Assembly (NCBI GenBank): GCA_900548585.1
Contig: URLI01000006.1
Location: forward strand, 1-64,000
Origin: an uncultured Prevotella sp.
GTDB taxonomy: Bacteria > Bacteroidota > Bacteroidia > Bacteroidales > Bacteroidaceae
Reading direction: 5' to 3'
Length of the DNA: 64,000 bases
Shown piece after piece: positions 25,877-34,469 of this stretch; position 1 is the first letter of the stretch, and each line of letters starts with the position of its first letter. The translations under genes and the position numbers were made by a program. Under the pieces are notes generated by a model that saw only the letters and a list, made by a program, of their open reading frames with translations, was not told where the DNA came from and searched no databases.

Positions 25877-26777
25877 CAGCAGGTTTCATTTCAATCGTTG
25901 CATCCCTGTCAAGTTTCACAGCAGTGTCCTTCCTTTCCTCCGGTCCTCCACCAGCACCTGCAGGTGGCATATCTTTGTTGTCTGTCAATTTTCCTGAGCG
26001 TTCACGGAAACGTATCAGACGCACGTTGCGTATTGAAACAAGTTGCAATGCCGTTGCATTCTGCTGCCTGTCCCTCGTGTTCATATAAAAGAAGCCCCTT
26101 ACCTCCTTTATTCCGAGATGGCGGCTGTCCGCCACATCCACGGTATGGTGCATTGATCCGGAAAAATGCACAAAGTTAGATGCCACGCTGTCATTTCCGA
26201 ACGTGACGGCGAGAATGGCGACACCATCCTGCATCCCAGTCTGGAAAATGAAGTCAGAGTCAAAGTTCAATATCATCCTGTCTCCCTTCTTATACGCACT
26301 GTCTGCAACTATCGTGAACGAGTAGATATTATAGGGCGGGTATGGCATAAGCACAAAAGAACGCTCTCCCAACCAGACATTGGCCGTGTCGGCATCAGAC
26401 GTTATGGCGCCATAGCGGTTCACGTCAGCGGCCGACGCTCCGAGGGCGACGGCTTTCTTACCGAGACGCTCTGCCACATTTTCGTAAATATCGTGAAGAC
26501 GGTCAGCATGTCGCGAGTAATATACCATGGAAGAATCAAACTGTGCCTGTGTGACATCATGCTTCTTGAACACCCCGAGCCGGTACAACAGGCGGTGGTA
26601 CTCAACATTGCTGGCCGCGGCAGGGTTGCTTTGCGCCATGCCATCAGCGACATGCAGGTCGAGCAATATCTCCTCCATGTCACCGGGCTGTATCAAATTG
26701 TCCGGGACACCTGGCTTACATGCTATGAAAAAAATGCAAACCGGTAAGAAGAGCAATATTTCAGGAAGCCTTTTCAT
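25863..26777 (-). CDS. DUF4296-family lipoprotein
   Basis: 304 aa; the start at 26777 overlaps the lspA stop by 4 bp and opens a lipoprotein signal (MKRLPEILLFLPVCIFFIAC). The DUF4296 domain (about 25-115: PGDMEEILLDLHVADGM...YYSRHADRLHDIYENVAERL) is followed by a beta-sandwich-like region and a Pro/Gly/charged tail. It is encoded directly after lspA, the peptidase that matures lipoproteins, in the ileS operon. Function unknown. Confidence 0.85.
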   Translation of the reverse strand: MKRLPEILLFLPVCIFFIACKPGVPDNLIQPGDMEEILLDLHVADGMAQSNPAAASNVEYHRLLYRLGVFKKHDVTQAQFDSSMVYYSRHADRLHDIYENVAERLGKKAVALGASAADVNRYGAITSDADTANVWLGERSFVLMPYPPYNIYSFTIVADSAYKKGDRMILNFDSDFIFQTGMQDGVAILAVTFGNDSVASNFVHFSGSMHHTVDVADSRHLGIKEVRGFFYMNTRDRQQNATALQLVSIRNVRLIRFRERSGKLTDNKDMPPAGAGGGPEERKDTAVKLDRDATIEMKPADERR

Positions 26778-27406
26778 TTCTTCTTGCGTGAAAAACTTAT
26801 GGAGGAGAGTTCCTTGCGGTAGAACAGCAGCAGCAACACGACACCGACGCTGATACAGGCATCGGCAAAGTTGAACACGGGACTGAAGAATATGTATTCG
26901 TCCCCTCCCACAAAGGGAACCCAATCTGGCCACGTTGTCTCTATCAGAGGGAAATAAAACATATCCACGACCTTGCCCATAAGGAACGGAGCATAACCAC
27001 TGCCGAACGGCACAAGATAACTTGCGTATGCAGGAGACGAGGAACTGAAAATCAATCCGTAGAACATGCAGTCAATCATGTTTCCCATGGCTCCGGCAAG
27101 CACCATTGACAGGCACACTACATATCCCATGCGCGCGCCTTTCCTTACGACACGCGACAGGTAATATCCAATTACGGATATAGCCACCAAACGGAACACA
27201 CTGAGCACCAACTTGTTGAAGAATGTCATGCCGTATGCCATTCCGTTGTTCTCTATGAAGTTTATCTTGAACCAGTCCGTAACGTCAATGACCTCGTGAA
27301 GCCGCATGTTGGTCTTGACCTCGATTTTAATAACCTGGTCTATAATCAACACCGCGCCAACGATTATTGCCGCAATGACAGCGGTACGTCTGCTGTCACT
27401 ATGCAT
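26774..27406 (-). CDS. lspA: Lipoprotein signal peptidase (signal peptidase II)
   Basis: Cleaves prolipoprotein signal peptides after lipidation. 210 aa, longer than the usual 160-170 because of an extra loop (about 121-172) before the last helix. Catalytic aspartates are Asp112 (GNMIDCMFYG) and Asp182 (FNFADACI). There are four hydrophobic segments. It begins immediately after the dksA/traR-like stop with no gap. The enlarged periplasmic loop is common in Bacteroidota LspA. Confidence 0.95.
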   Translation of the reverse strand: MHSDSRRTAVIAAIIVGAVLIIDQVIKIEVKTNMRLHEVIDVTDWFKINFIENNGMAYGMTFFNKLVLSVFRLVAISVIGYYLSRVVRKGARMGYVVCLSMVLAGAMGNMIDCMFYGLIFSSSSPAYASYLVPFGSGYAPFLMGKVVDMFYFPLIETTWPDWVPFVGGDEYIFFSPVFNFADACISVGVVLLLLFYRKELSSISFSRKKK

Positions 27407-27787
27407 CTACTTGTCTCTTGCTTCCTTCGACTGCACGCTGAGTGTTGCGTGAGGTACCACGCGCAGACGCTCCTTGGGAATCAGCTCCCCGGTTATGCGA
27501 TCGATGCCGTATGTCTTGTTCTCTATCCTGACGATAGCCGCCTCGAGTGCCACGATGAATTTCTGCAGCCGCCCTGCCTGCTGTATCAGTTCCTCCTTTG
27601 TCTGTGTGGCGCTGCCCTCCTCAAGAACTTTATAAGTTGGAGAAGTGTCCTCAACGTCATTGCCATCAGCATTCATCAGCGAGCGCATCATTTCATTATA
27701 GTCATGGCGGGCTGTTGCCAGTTTTTCATTTATTATGCCACGGAATTCCTCAAGTTCCTCATCGCTGTAACGTTTTTTGTCTGCCAT
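27407..27787 (-). CDS. DksA/TraR-family protein lacking zinc-finger cysteines
   Basis: 126 aa from the start MADKKRYSDEELEEF. A long helical hairpin (about 8-92) is followed by KTYGIDRITGELIPKERLRV and VPHATLS, the DksA/TraR C-terminal motif. In classical members the motif is YGxC with four Cys binding zinc; here Asp96 stands at the first Cys position and there is no Cys in the protein. It may still enter the RNA polymerase secondary channel. It lies 30 nt after ileS and abuts lspA. Confidence 0.88.
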   Translation of the reverse strand: MADKKRYSDEELEEFRGIINEKLATARHDYNEMMRSLMNADGNDVEDTSPTYKVLEEGSATQTKEELIQQAGRLQKFIVALEAAIVRIENKTYGIDRITGELIPKERLRVVPHATLSVQSKEARDK

Positions 27788-27817
27788 AGTCATTAAGTGT
27801 TAACGTTGTTAATAAAT

Positions 27818-30800
27818 CTATATCTTTTCAACCTTGATGTTCAGCACGAAATCATCAAAGTCTATCTCATTACCGTCATTGCCCGCAACTGTTATTTTGT
27901 CAGCAAGCACCTGCGAGGCAATGTATTCACCAAAGTTCTCCACAGCAGCATCGGTTGCCTCGCTGGGAGCGAGCGTGACGTTCACGCGGTCGGTTATCTC
28001 GAAACCACTGTCTTTCCTTATGTTCTGGATGCGGTTGATCAGTTCGCGCGCCATGCCCTCCTGGCGCAATGAGTCTGTGAGTTCAACGTCGAGAGCCACG
28101 GTGAGGTTGCCGTCGTTGCTGACAAGCCAGCCTGGAATATCCTCACTTACCACCTCCACATCGGCAAGTTCAACCGTAACACTCTCACCCTGCATGTCGA
28201 GCGTTATGTGACCATCATCCTCAAGACGGGCGATTTCATCCTGTTCCAATACAGCCATCTTTGCAGCTATGCCCTTCATAAGTTTTCCGAACTTCTTGCC
28301 CATCGTCCTGAAGTTGCACTTCACTTTTTTCACGAGAATTCCCTGTCCCTCAACGAATTGCAGTTCCTTGACGTTCACCTCGCTCAAAATAAGGTTTTTT
28401 ACGGCCTCGATATGCTGACGCTGCACTTCGTCGACAGCAGGAATCATTATCTGCTGCAGTGGCTGGCGAACCTTTATATTGACTTTCCTCCTCAGGGCAA
28501 GGACTATTGAGGTTATCTTCTGCGCCATGCGCATACGCTCCATGAGCTCAACATCAGTTTCCCCAAAAGGTTCGGGAAATTTCGCAAGATGCACGCTCAC
28601 CGCATCCTCACGCCGCGTGACGGCCATAAGGTCGGTATATAGTTGGTCTGCATAGAACGGAGCGAATGGCGCAAGCAGTTTCGAAACATTTTCAAGACAA
28701 GCATAAAGTGTCTGATATGCGGCAATCTTGTCCTTTGACATACCCTTGCCCCAAAAACGTTTCCTGTTCAGGCGTACATACCAGTTGCTGAGATCATCAT
28801 TGACAAACTTGTCAATCATACGCCCTGCCTTTGTAGGCTCAAAGTCACTCATCGCCTCATCGACACCAGTGATAAGCACGTTGAGTTCGGAAAGTACCCA
28901 GCGATCTATCTCCGGACGCTCGCAAACCGGTATCTCCGCCTGCGAATAGTCGAAGCCATCGACGTTGGCATAGCGGCAGAAGAATGAGTATGTGTTGAAC
29001 AGAGTTCCGAAGAACTTGCGCTTCACCTCCTCCACTCCGTTCGGGTCATATTTCAGGTTGTCCCACGGCTGGGTGTTTGTCATCATGTAGAAGCGCACGG
29101 CATCAGCGCCGTTCTTGTTTATCTCTGAGAATGGGTTAACAACGTTTCCTATGCGCTTTGACATCTTCACGCCCTTGGCATCAAGCACAAGTCCTGTGGA
29201 TATAACGTTCTTGAACGCGACGCTGTCAAACACCATCGTTGCGATGGCGTGCAATGTGAAGAACCAGCCACGCGTCTGGTCGACTCCCTCATTTATGAAA
29301 TCGGCGGGGAATGCCATTCTGCTGTCTATGGCCTCCTTGTTCTCAAACGGGTAGTGCACCTGTGCGTATGGCATGGAGCCAGAGTCAAACCACACATCTA
29401 TCAGGTCTTGTTCGCGATACATAGGCTTCCCTGTATCGCTGACAAGCACAATGTTGTCAACGTATGGCCTGTGCATGTCTATGCGGTCATAGTTTTCCAC
29501 AGAGTAGTCACACGGCACAAAGCCCTTGTCCTTCATAGGGTTGCTCTTCATTACGCCAGCGGCAACGCTCTTATCTATCTCATTGTAAAGTTCCTCAAGA
29601 CTGCCTATGCACACTTCCTCGCGCGAATCCTTGTTGCGCCATATAGGCAGTGGCGTGCCCCAGAAGCGCGAGCGCGACAAGTTCCAGTCGTTAAGGTTCT
29701 CGAGCCAGTTGCCGAAACGCCCCGTGCCAGTGGATTCCGGTTTCCAGTTTATCGTTTTGTTAAGTTCCACCATGCGGTCCTTGCATGCCGTGGACCGTAT
29801 GAACCACGAATCGAGCGGATAGTAAAGCACTGGCTTGTCTGTGCGCCAGCAGTGCGGATAGTTGTGGACATGCTTCTCTATCCTGAATGCCTCGCCAGCC
29901 TGCTTCATCTCGACGCAAAGCACTATGTTGAGGTCTTCAGCCTTTGCTGCGGCCGCCTCATCATATTTCCCGTTGGCATTGAACTCCGGTGCATACGCAT
30001 TCTTCACGAAATCGCCCTCGTGCCTTGCATACAACTCCGGCCTCATGCACTTCCCGACAAACTCATCTGCCAGTTCCCCGCGCATGTAATATTTTCCCTG
30101 AAGGTCGACCATAGGGCGTGTCTCGCCATCGCGCGCCACCATGAACAGCGACGGTATGCCGGCAGCCTTTGCCACTTTCTGGTCATCCGCGCCGAACGTA
30201 GGTGCTATATGAACTATGCCCGTTCCGTCCTCTGTAGTAACATAGTCTCCGGGAATGACGCGGAACGCCTCTTCCTCCATCTCAACGAACATGTCGCTTC
30301 CTACGGAGAACACGCTGTCGCTACGCTTATCCGCCGCCGCCCTGACAAACTCCGGTGAGTTGGCGTCGAGTTTCTCAAGCGGTTTCACCCATGGCATAAG
30401 CTGTCTGAACCTCATTCCAACAAGGTCAGAGCCCTTGTAATGCCCGATGATGCGGAATGGTATCACCTTGTCTCCATGCTTGTACGCCTCGAGGTCGAGA
30501 TACTCCCCGTCGGGGTTTAGGTAGGCATCCACTCGTGCTGCCGCCATGACGGCAGAAATTTTCTCACCATTGTATGGGTTGTATGTCTGCACACATACAT
30601 AGTCAATCTTCGGCCCGACACACAATGCGGTGTTTGAAGGCAGCGTCCATGGCGTGGTGGTCCATGCAAGGAACACCGGCCTGCCCCACTGCGTCATCTC
30701 AGGCCGTGGGTCGGTTATGTCGAACTGAGCCGTCACCGTGGTGTCCTTGACGTCACGGTAGCAGCCTGGCTGGTTGAGCTCGTGGCTCGACAGTCCGGTG

Positions 30801-31402
30801 CCTGCCGCAGGCGAATATGGCTGAATGGTGTATCCTTTATATAACAGTCCTTTATTATATAGTTGTTTCAGCAACCACCACAGCGTTTCTATGTACTTGT
30901 TGTCGTAAGTGATGTACGGATTGTCAAGGTCAACCCAGTAACCCATCTTTTCCGTCAGCTCTCGCCATTCGGCGGTGAACTTCATCACATTCTCGCGGCA
31001 TTTGGCATTGTATTCCGACACCGAGATATATTTTTCCGAGTCGTGGTTGTTTATGTCGGCCTTCGTTATACCGAGTTCTTTCTCAACCCCCAGCTCGACC
31101 GGCAGCCCGTGTGTGTCCCACCCTGCCTTGCGATGCACCTGGAAGCCTTTCATCGTCTTGTACCTGTTGAAGGTGTCCTTTATGGCGCGCGCCAGGACAT
31201 GGTGTATCCCAGGATGTCCGTTTGCCGAAGGCGGGCCTTCGAAGAAAACGAACTGCGGGCAGCCCTCACGCTCTTCCACCGAGCGGCGGAACATGCCATT
31301 GCTGTTCCATTTCTCCAGTATATCCTCGTTTGTTTTCTGTAGGTCAAGCCCACCATGCTCAGCAAATTTCCCTGCGGCGGCAGCCTTATCGTTTTTTTCC
31401 AT
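27818..31402 (-). CDS. ileS: Isoleucine--tRNA ligase
   Basis: 1194 aa, in the range of the longer eukaryote-like IleRS class. Class I motifs are the HIGH-equivalent GHPGIHH (about residues 62-68), GWDTHGLPVE and KMSKR in VKMSKRIGN. The editing domain (about 200-420) carries TTPWTLPSN, and an anticodon-binding domain follows. It leads a five-gene operon (ileS, dksA/traR-like, lspA, DUF4296, 72-aa gene) from a clear promoter at 31451-31482. The class assignment is from length and motif style. Confidence 0.97.
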   Translation of the reverse strand: MEKNDKAAAAGKFAEHGGLDLQKTNEDILEKWNSNGMFRRSVEEREGCPQFVFFEGPPSANGHPGIHHVLARAIKDTFNRYKTMKGFQVHRKAGWDTHGLPVELGVEKELGITKADINNHDSEKYISVSEYNAKCRENVMKFTAEWRELTEKMGYWVDLDNPYITYDNKYIETLWWLLKQLYNKGLLYKGYTIQPYSPAAGTGLSSHELNQPGCYRDVKDTTVTAQFDITDPRPEMTQWGRPVFLAWTTTPWTLPSNTALCVGPKIDYVCVQTYNPYNGEKISAVMAAARVDAYLNPDGEYLDLEAYKHGDKVIPFRIIGHYKGSDLVGMRFRQLMPWVKPLEKLDANSPEFVRAAADKRSDSVFSVGSDMFVEMEEEAFRVIPGDYVTTEDGTGIVHIAPTFGADDQKVAKAAGIPSLFMVARDGETRPMVDLQGKYYMRGELADEFVGKCMRPELYARHEGDFVKNAYAPEFNANGKYDEAAAAKAEDLNIVLCVEMKQAGEAFRIEKHVHNYPHCWRTDKPVLYYPLDSWFIRSTACKDRMVELNKTINWKPESTGTGRFGNWLENLNDWNLSRSRFWGTPLPIWRNKDSREEVCIGSLEELYNEIDKSVAAGVMKSNPMKDKGFVPCDYSVENYDRIDMHRPYVDNIVLVSDTGKPMYREQDLIDVWFDSGSMPYAQVHYPFENKEAIDSRMAFPADFINEGVDQTRGWFFTLHAIATMVFDSVAFKNVISTGLVLDAKGVKMSKRIGNVVNPFSEINKNGADAVRFYMMTNTQPWDNLKYDPNGVEEVKRKFFGTLFNTYSFFCRYANVDGFDYSQAEIPVCERPEIDRWVLSELNVLITGVDEAMSDFEPTKAGRMIDKFVNDDLSNWYVRLNRKRFWGKGMSKDKIAAYQTLYACLENVSKLLAPFAPFYADQLYTDLMAVTRREDAVSVHLAKFPEPFGETDVELMERMRMAQKITSIVLALRRKVNIKVRQPLQQIMIPAVDEVQRQHIEAVKNLILSEVNVKELQFVEGQGILVKKVKCNFRTMGKKFGKLMKGIAAKMAVLEQDEIARLEDDGHITLDMQGESVTVELADVEVVSEDIPGWLVSNDGNLTVALDVELTDSLRQEGMARELINRIQNIRKDSGFEITDRVNVTLAPSEATDAAVENFGEYIASQVLADKITVAGNDGNEIDFDDFVLNIKVEKI

Positions 31403-31450
31403 ATATTGTATGTCCTTTTATCAAAAACAAAGTTGCGTTTTTAAGACGTG

Positions 31451-31482
31451 CAAAGTTAAGCAGAATAATCGACACTGCCAAA
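31451..31482 (-). promoter_or_regulatory. Promoter of the ileS operon
   Basis: Minus strand: -33 TTTG (complement of 31479-31482), 20-nt spacer, -7 TAACTTTG (complement of 31451-31458). Predicted leader about 45 nt. Confidence 0.75.
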
Positions 31483-31637
31483 ATTTTTCTTTCAAATGTT
31501 ACTCTGGCTGCACATCGCGCAATGCCTTTGCAACAAGTGTGTACACGAAATAAAATTCGAGCAATGCTTGTCATTTAATTACACATAAGACCGCATTTCA
31601 CGCAGGGTAGAAATCCTTTCCATAATCAACCAATCTG

Positions 31638-31725
31638 CAATTACGCCGTGTTTGCCCACCAATTACGCCGTGTTTGCTCACCAATTACGCCGTGTTTGCT
31701 CACCAAATACGCCGTATTTGGTTGA
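31638..31725 (-). repeat. 22-bp tandem repeat array C (four units, inverted)
   Basis: Four units of exactly 22 bp start at 31638, 31660, 31682 and 31704. Read on the minus strand each contains CAAA(C/T)ACGGCGTA followed by (A/T)TTGG or ATTGC, the same layout as arrays A and B with different bases around the CGGCG core. Three of the four units share CAAACACGGCGTAATTG. Confidence 0.9.
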
Positions 31726-31796
31726 TGAAAGATAACGAGACGCGAATTGAGGAAACAAGAAATAAAAGCCATATAACATTGATTAATGTTTGAATG

Positions 31797-31828
31797 CTTG
31801 TGAGTTTGAAAAAAATCTGCTAACTTTG
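31797..31828 (+). promoter_or_regulatory. Promoter of rnpB
   Basis: -33 CTTG (31797-31800), 20-nt spacer, -7 TAACTTTG (31821-31828). The predicted start near 31834 coincides with the first base of the P1 helix of the RNA. Confidence 0.75.
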
Positions 31829-31833
31829 CAAGC

Positions 31834-32235
31834 GAAAGCAGCGTTCCGGCTCTGTCGCTTGTGCCGCCCCACGGCAATGGTACAAGAGGAAAGTCCGGGC
31901 AGCACAGGGTGCCCCACTTCCGAAAATAGAAGTTGCTGGCAACAGCAAGCAAGGGCAGAAGAGAATGACCGCCGCGTCACGGCCATTTATGGTTGTGACA
32001 CGGCAAGGGTGAGAAGGTGGTGTAAGAGACCACCGGGCGGCGGGTGACCGTCCGCGCCGTGCCCACTGGGGGCTGCAAGTTCATGTAAACCGTCGTTGAG
32101 GGTTGCCCGCCCGACTTACTCCGACGGAGGGTAGAACGCTTTAGGTGCGGGGCGACTCGCATCATAGATAGATGACAGGCACTGCGGGCTGCAATGCCCG
32201 CAGAACGGAACCCGGCTTACAGGGACACTGCTTTC
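31834..32235 (+). ncRNA. rnpB: RNase P RNA
   Basis: Catalytic RNA that removes tRNA 5' leaders with the RnpA protein. The conserved 5' element AGAGGAAAGTCCGGGC and the 3' element GAACCCGGCTTACAG are both present, about 330 nt apart. The 5' end (31834-31847, GAAAGCAGCGTTCC) pairs with the 3' end (32222-32235, GGGACACTGCTTTC) to form P1. The length of about 400 nt fits bacterial type A. Ends are estimated from P1 pairing and the promoter. Confidence 0.95.
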
Positions 32236-32274
32236 TCTTTGTGAAACATCGTATCTAACAATAAAATTAAGTTC

Positions 32275-32682
32275 ATGGAATTACCCGATTTTATGTCATA
32301 CTCGGATAAATTCTCCAACGGGGAGTTTATCGACAAAGTGCAGCGCATTGCAAAGCGCGCGGGAAGTAAATTGGTTTATGGTTCGCTCCTGCTCTACTAT
32401 ACGATACAGAGCGACAAGGTGTCCCGCAAGGACAAGGCGATTATCATTGGCGCGCTGGGCTATCTGATCAGTCCGCTCGATGTCATACCGGATGCGATAC
32501 CCATTGCGGGACTTGCCGACGACATGGCAGTGCTCGTGTATGTACTGAAGAAAATGTGGTCAATCATTTCCGATGATGTGCGCGAGAAGGCAAAGAACAA
32601 GATGCGTCAGTGGTTCGATGATGACGAGATGGAAGATGTTGACGACATCATCAACGACCACGAACATTATACCGAAGGATAA
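32275..32682 (+). CDS. YkvA-type DUF1232 membrane protein
   Basis: 135 aa. The DUF1232 core KDKAIIIGALGYLISPLDVIPDAIPIAGLADDMAVL (helix, SP-D-hiPD turn, helix) lies at about 60-95, and the C-terminus is acidic (DDDEMEDVDDII). Members are small membrane-associated proteins of unknown function. It follows rnpB by 39 nt and may be read through from it. It ends at a strong bidirectional terminator. Confidence 0.85.
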   Translation: MELPDFMSYSDKFSNGEFIDKVQRIAKRAGSKLVYGSLLLYYTIQSDKVSRKDKAIIIGALGYLISPLDVIPDAIPIAGLADDMAVLVYVLKKMWSIISDDVREKAKNKMRQWFDDDEMEDVDDIINDHEHYTEG

Positions 32683-32717
32683 CCCTTTGTAAATTAAGTA
32701 GACGGCCTGACGAAATT

Positions 32718-32760
32718 AAAATCGCCATGCCATCATGGACTGTGATGGCATGGCGATTTT
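32718..32760. terminator. Strong bidirectional terminator
   Basis: Perfect 18-bp stem (AAAATCGCCATGCCATCA / its complement) with a 7-nt loop, ending TTTT on the plus side and AAAA-rich on the other. It separates the converging YkvA and FadL-type genes. Confidence 0.9.
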
Positions 32761-32803
32761 ATATCTGCGTCAGTCAAACCCGCACGCCTGCTTGCAACGA
32801 TGG

Positions 32804-34426
32804 TCAGAACCTGTATCCGAGAGTTAAAAGAACCTGATGGCGTTTGTTGTTGACGGTGGTCACGTCCGGGACATTGTTATAACTCATCGTCTCCCCTGTG
32901 ACGCTGTTCGTCAACGTCTTGCTGCTTCCGGAATATTCCATGAACGGGTGGAACTCACCATCCTGCGAGCTATACTGATATGCCAGGTCTATGTTTGTTC
33001 TGCCCACCTGATAGCCAATGCCGAAAGTGACGCGGTTTGTCGATTTCCAGTTGGTATAGTCGGTTGTTGATGAATAGTATGACCCTGGCGACCCCACAGT
33101 GCCGTCCTTGTATCCGTTCTCGTTATACATGGCGCTGACATAGTTGTAACCGACACGCAGCGCGAGTTCCGGCACCGGTTTGTATTCTGCACCGAGTTTC
33201 AGAGTGCTTACACCCTTCAGCGAATACTCCGTGTTGTCGTTCATGGCATAGTCGGAAGAACTTGAGTCGTAATATGTGTCATACCACCAGTCATATCCCT
33301 CGCCGTCGATTATGCGGTTGTCAAGCTTGCTATAGTCAGCATATTCATACGAAGCGCCGAGCGCGAGAAAGTTCCCCACGGTGTGCCCGAGTGAGATGCC
33401 GAACTTCCACGGAGTGTTGAACCTGAAATCATATTTGTCGTTCGACCTTCCATTGTCGTACGCTCCATATTTGGTGTTGTTGCTGAGTGTGGTGTAGTTC
33501 TCAGTTTTCAGGTCGTAGAACGTCGGTGTTGAGACATAAAGCCCGATGCGGAAAGGCGAGACTTCAACAGGGCGGAAGATTAGTCCGAACTTCACGTCGA
33601 AACCAGTTCCTGTGATTTGTCTGTCATCGCCTATCAAAATGTTGCCGTCTCCTATAGACTCTGAATACTCGCTGTAATTCTTATAGTGTACGTCATATAC
33701 GCCGAATGTCAACCCGAGGAACACGCGGTCGTTTATGTTTCCGCTGATGTTGAAGTCGTATTCGCCTACATATCCCTTGTTGGCACGGTTCATTGCGTAA
33801 CCCGTGGCATCGTATGGGTTGAAGTCGAGTACGGTCTTGCCGTTTTCCTGTATTTCGCGTGTCAGCAGTCCATTGTAATAGAGGTAGTCTATCTGGCTGT
33901 ACGTCGGTGCGTCATAGCCTTGCGAGTCGAACCCCCGGATGCCTTTGTCGAGACTTCCGTGTGGATAGAACACTTCGTCGGCCTGTTTAAGGTATGACAG
34001 TTTGTTCTGCGACGCGCCGTTAAGCCGGCCCGCAGCCTTTAGGATATAGTTGAAATCGCGGCTCTTGTGGTAGTTGAATGCGAAGTTGAGGAACGACGAC
34101 CTGCCCGACCTTGCACTGTACACGAAGCCTGCCTGGTCGAAACTTGCATGTGACGTGCTGCCAAAATCAAACTTTGAAGCGTCCTGCTGACTCATGAAGC
34201 CAGCGGAGATACAGGCAACGGAACGGCGGAAAAGCCCCACGCCAGCCGGGTTAGTGGATATTGTGGATATGTCTGCACCGAGTGCCTCCATCGCGCCGCC
34301 CATACCGACGTAGCGTGCCGTACCGTTTAGGTCCTGCGTTCCAGTGTTTGCATTCTCGTATGTTTCCTGAGCCGTTGCCGGCAAGGAGCATGCGATTGCC
34401 AAAGCGGCATAAACTAATTTCTTCAT
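32804..34426 (-). CDS. OmpP1/FadL/TodX-family outer-membrane transport protein
   Basis: 540 aa; the start at 34426 gives a signal peptide (MKKLVYAALAIACSLPATAQ). The early mature segment GTARYVGMGGAMEALGADISTISTNPAGVGLFRR is the hallmark plug/N-terminal region of FadL-type barrels with the NPA motif. The rest alternates aromatic-polar beta-strands and ends HQVLLTLGYRF, a typical last-strand Phe. It probably admits hydrophobic molecules. It is downstream of, and 43 nt from, a Tyr/Arg/Gly-rich secreted protein. Confidence 0.9.
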   Translation of the reverse strand: MKKLVYAALAIACSLPATAQETYENANTGTQDLNGTARYVGMGGAMEALGADISTISTNPAGVGLFRRSVACISAGFMSQQDASKFDFGSTSHASFDQAGFVYSARSGRSSFLNFAFNYHKSRDFNYILKAAGRLNGASQNKLSYLKQADEVFYPHGSLDKGIRGFDSQGYDAPTYSQIDYLYYNGLLTREIQENGKTVLDFNPYDATGYAMNRANKGYVGEYDFNISGNINDRVFLGLTFGVYDVHYKNYSEYSESIGDGNILIGDDRQITGTGFDVKFGLIFRPVEVSPFRIGLYVSTPTFYDLKTENYTTLSNNTKYGAYDNGRSNDKYDFRFNTPWKFGISLGHTVGNFLALGASYEYADYSKLDNRIIDGEGYDWWYDTYYDSSSSDYAMNDNTEYSLKGVSTLKLGAEYKPVPELALRVGYNYVSAMYNENGYKDGTVGSPGSYYSSTTDYTNWKSTNRVTFGIGYQVGRTNIDLAYQYSSQDGEFHPFMEYSGSSKTLTNSVTGETMSYNNVPDVTTVNNKRHQVLLTLGYRF

Positions 34427-34469
34427 GGTTGAATGTATTTCTATTTTCAAAAACTACTGTATGTTACTT

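Larger units (their letters stand above)
31403..31833. other. 431-bp divergent region between ileS and rnpB with repeat array C
   Basis: Contains the ileS promoter (31451-31482, minus), about 150 bp with no features I recognise, the inverted 22-bp array (31638-31725) and the rnpB promoter (31797-31828, plus). No coding potential is credible. Confidence 0.6.

Noticed and set aside
29249..30358. A 369-aa plus-strand reading frame opposite ileS
   Set aside because: Antisense shadow of a well-supported aminoacyl-tRNA synthetase; codon use and composition (His/Arg/Val-rich) are typical of reverse-frame artefacts.
31834..32235. Protein-coding ORFs within the rnpB region
   Set aside because: The segment carries both diagnostic RNase P RNA ends and a P1 pairing; short ORFs in it have no protein features.
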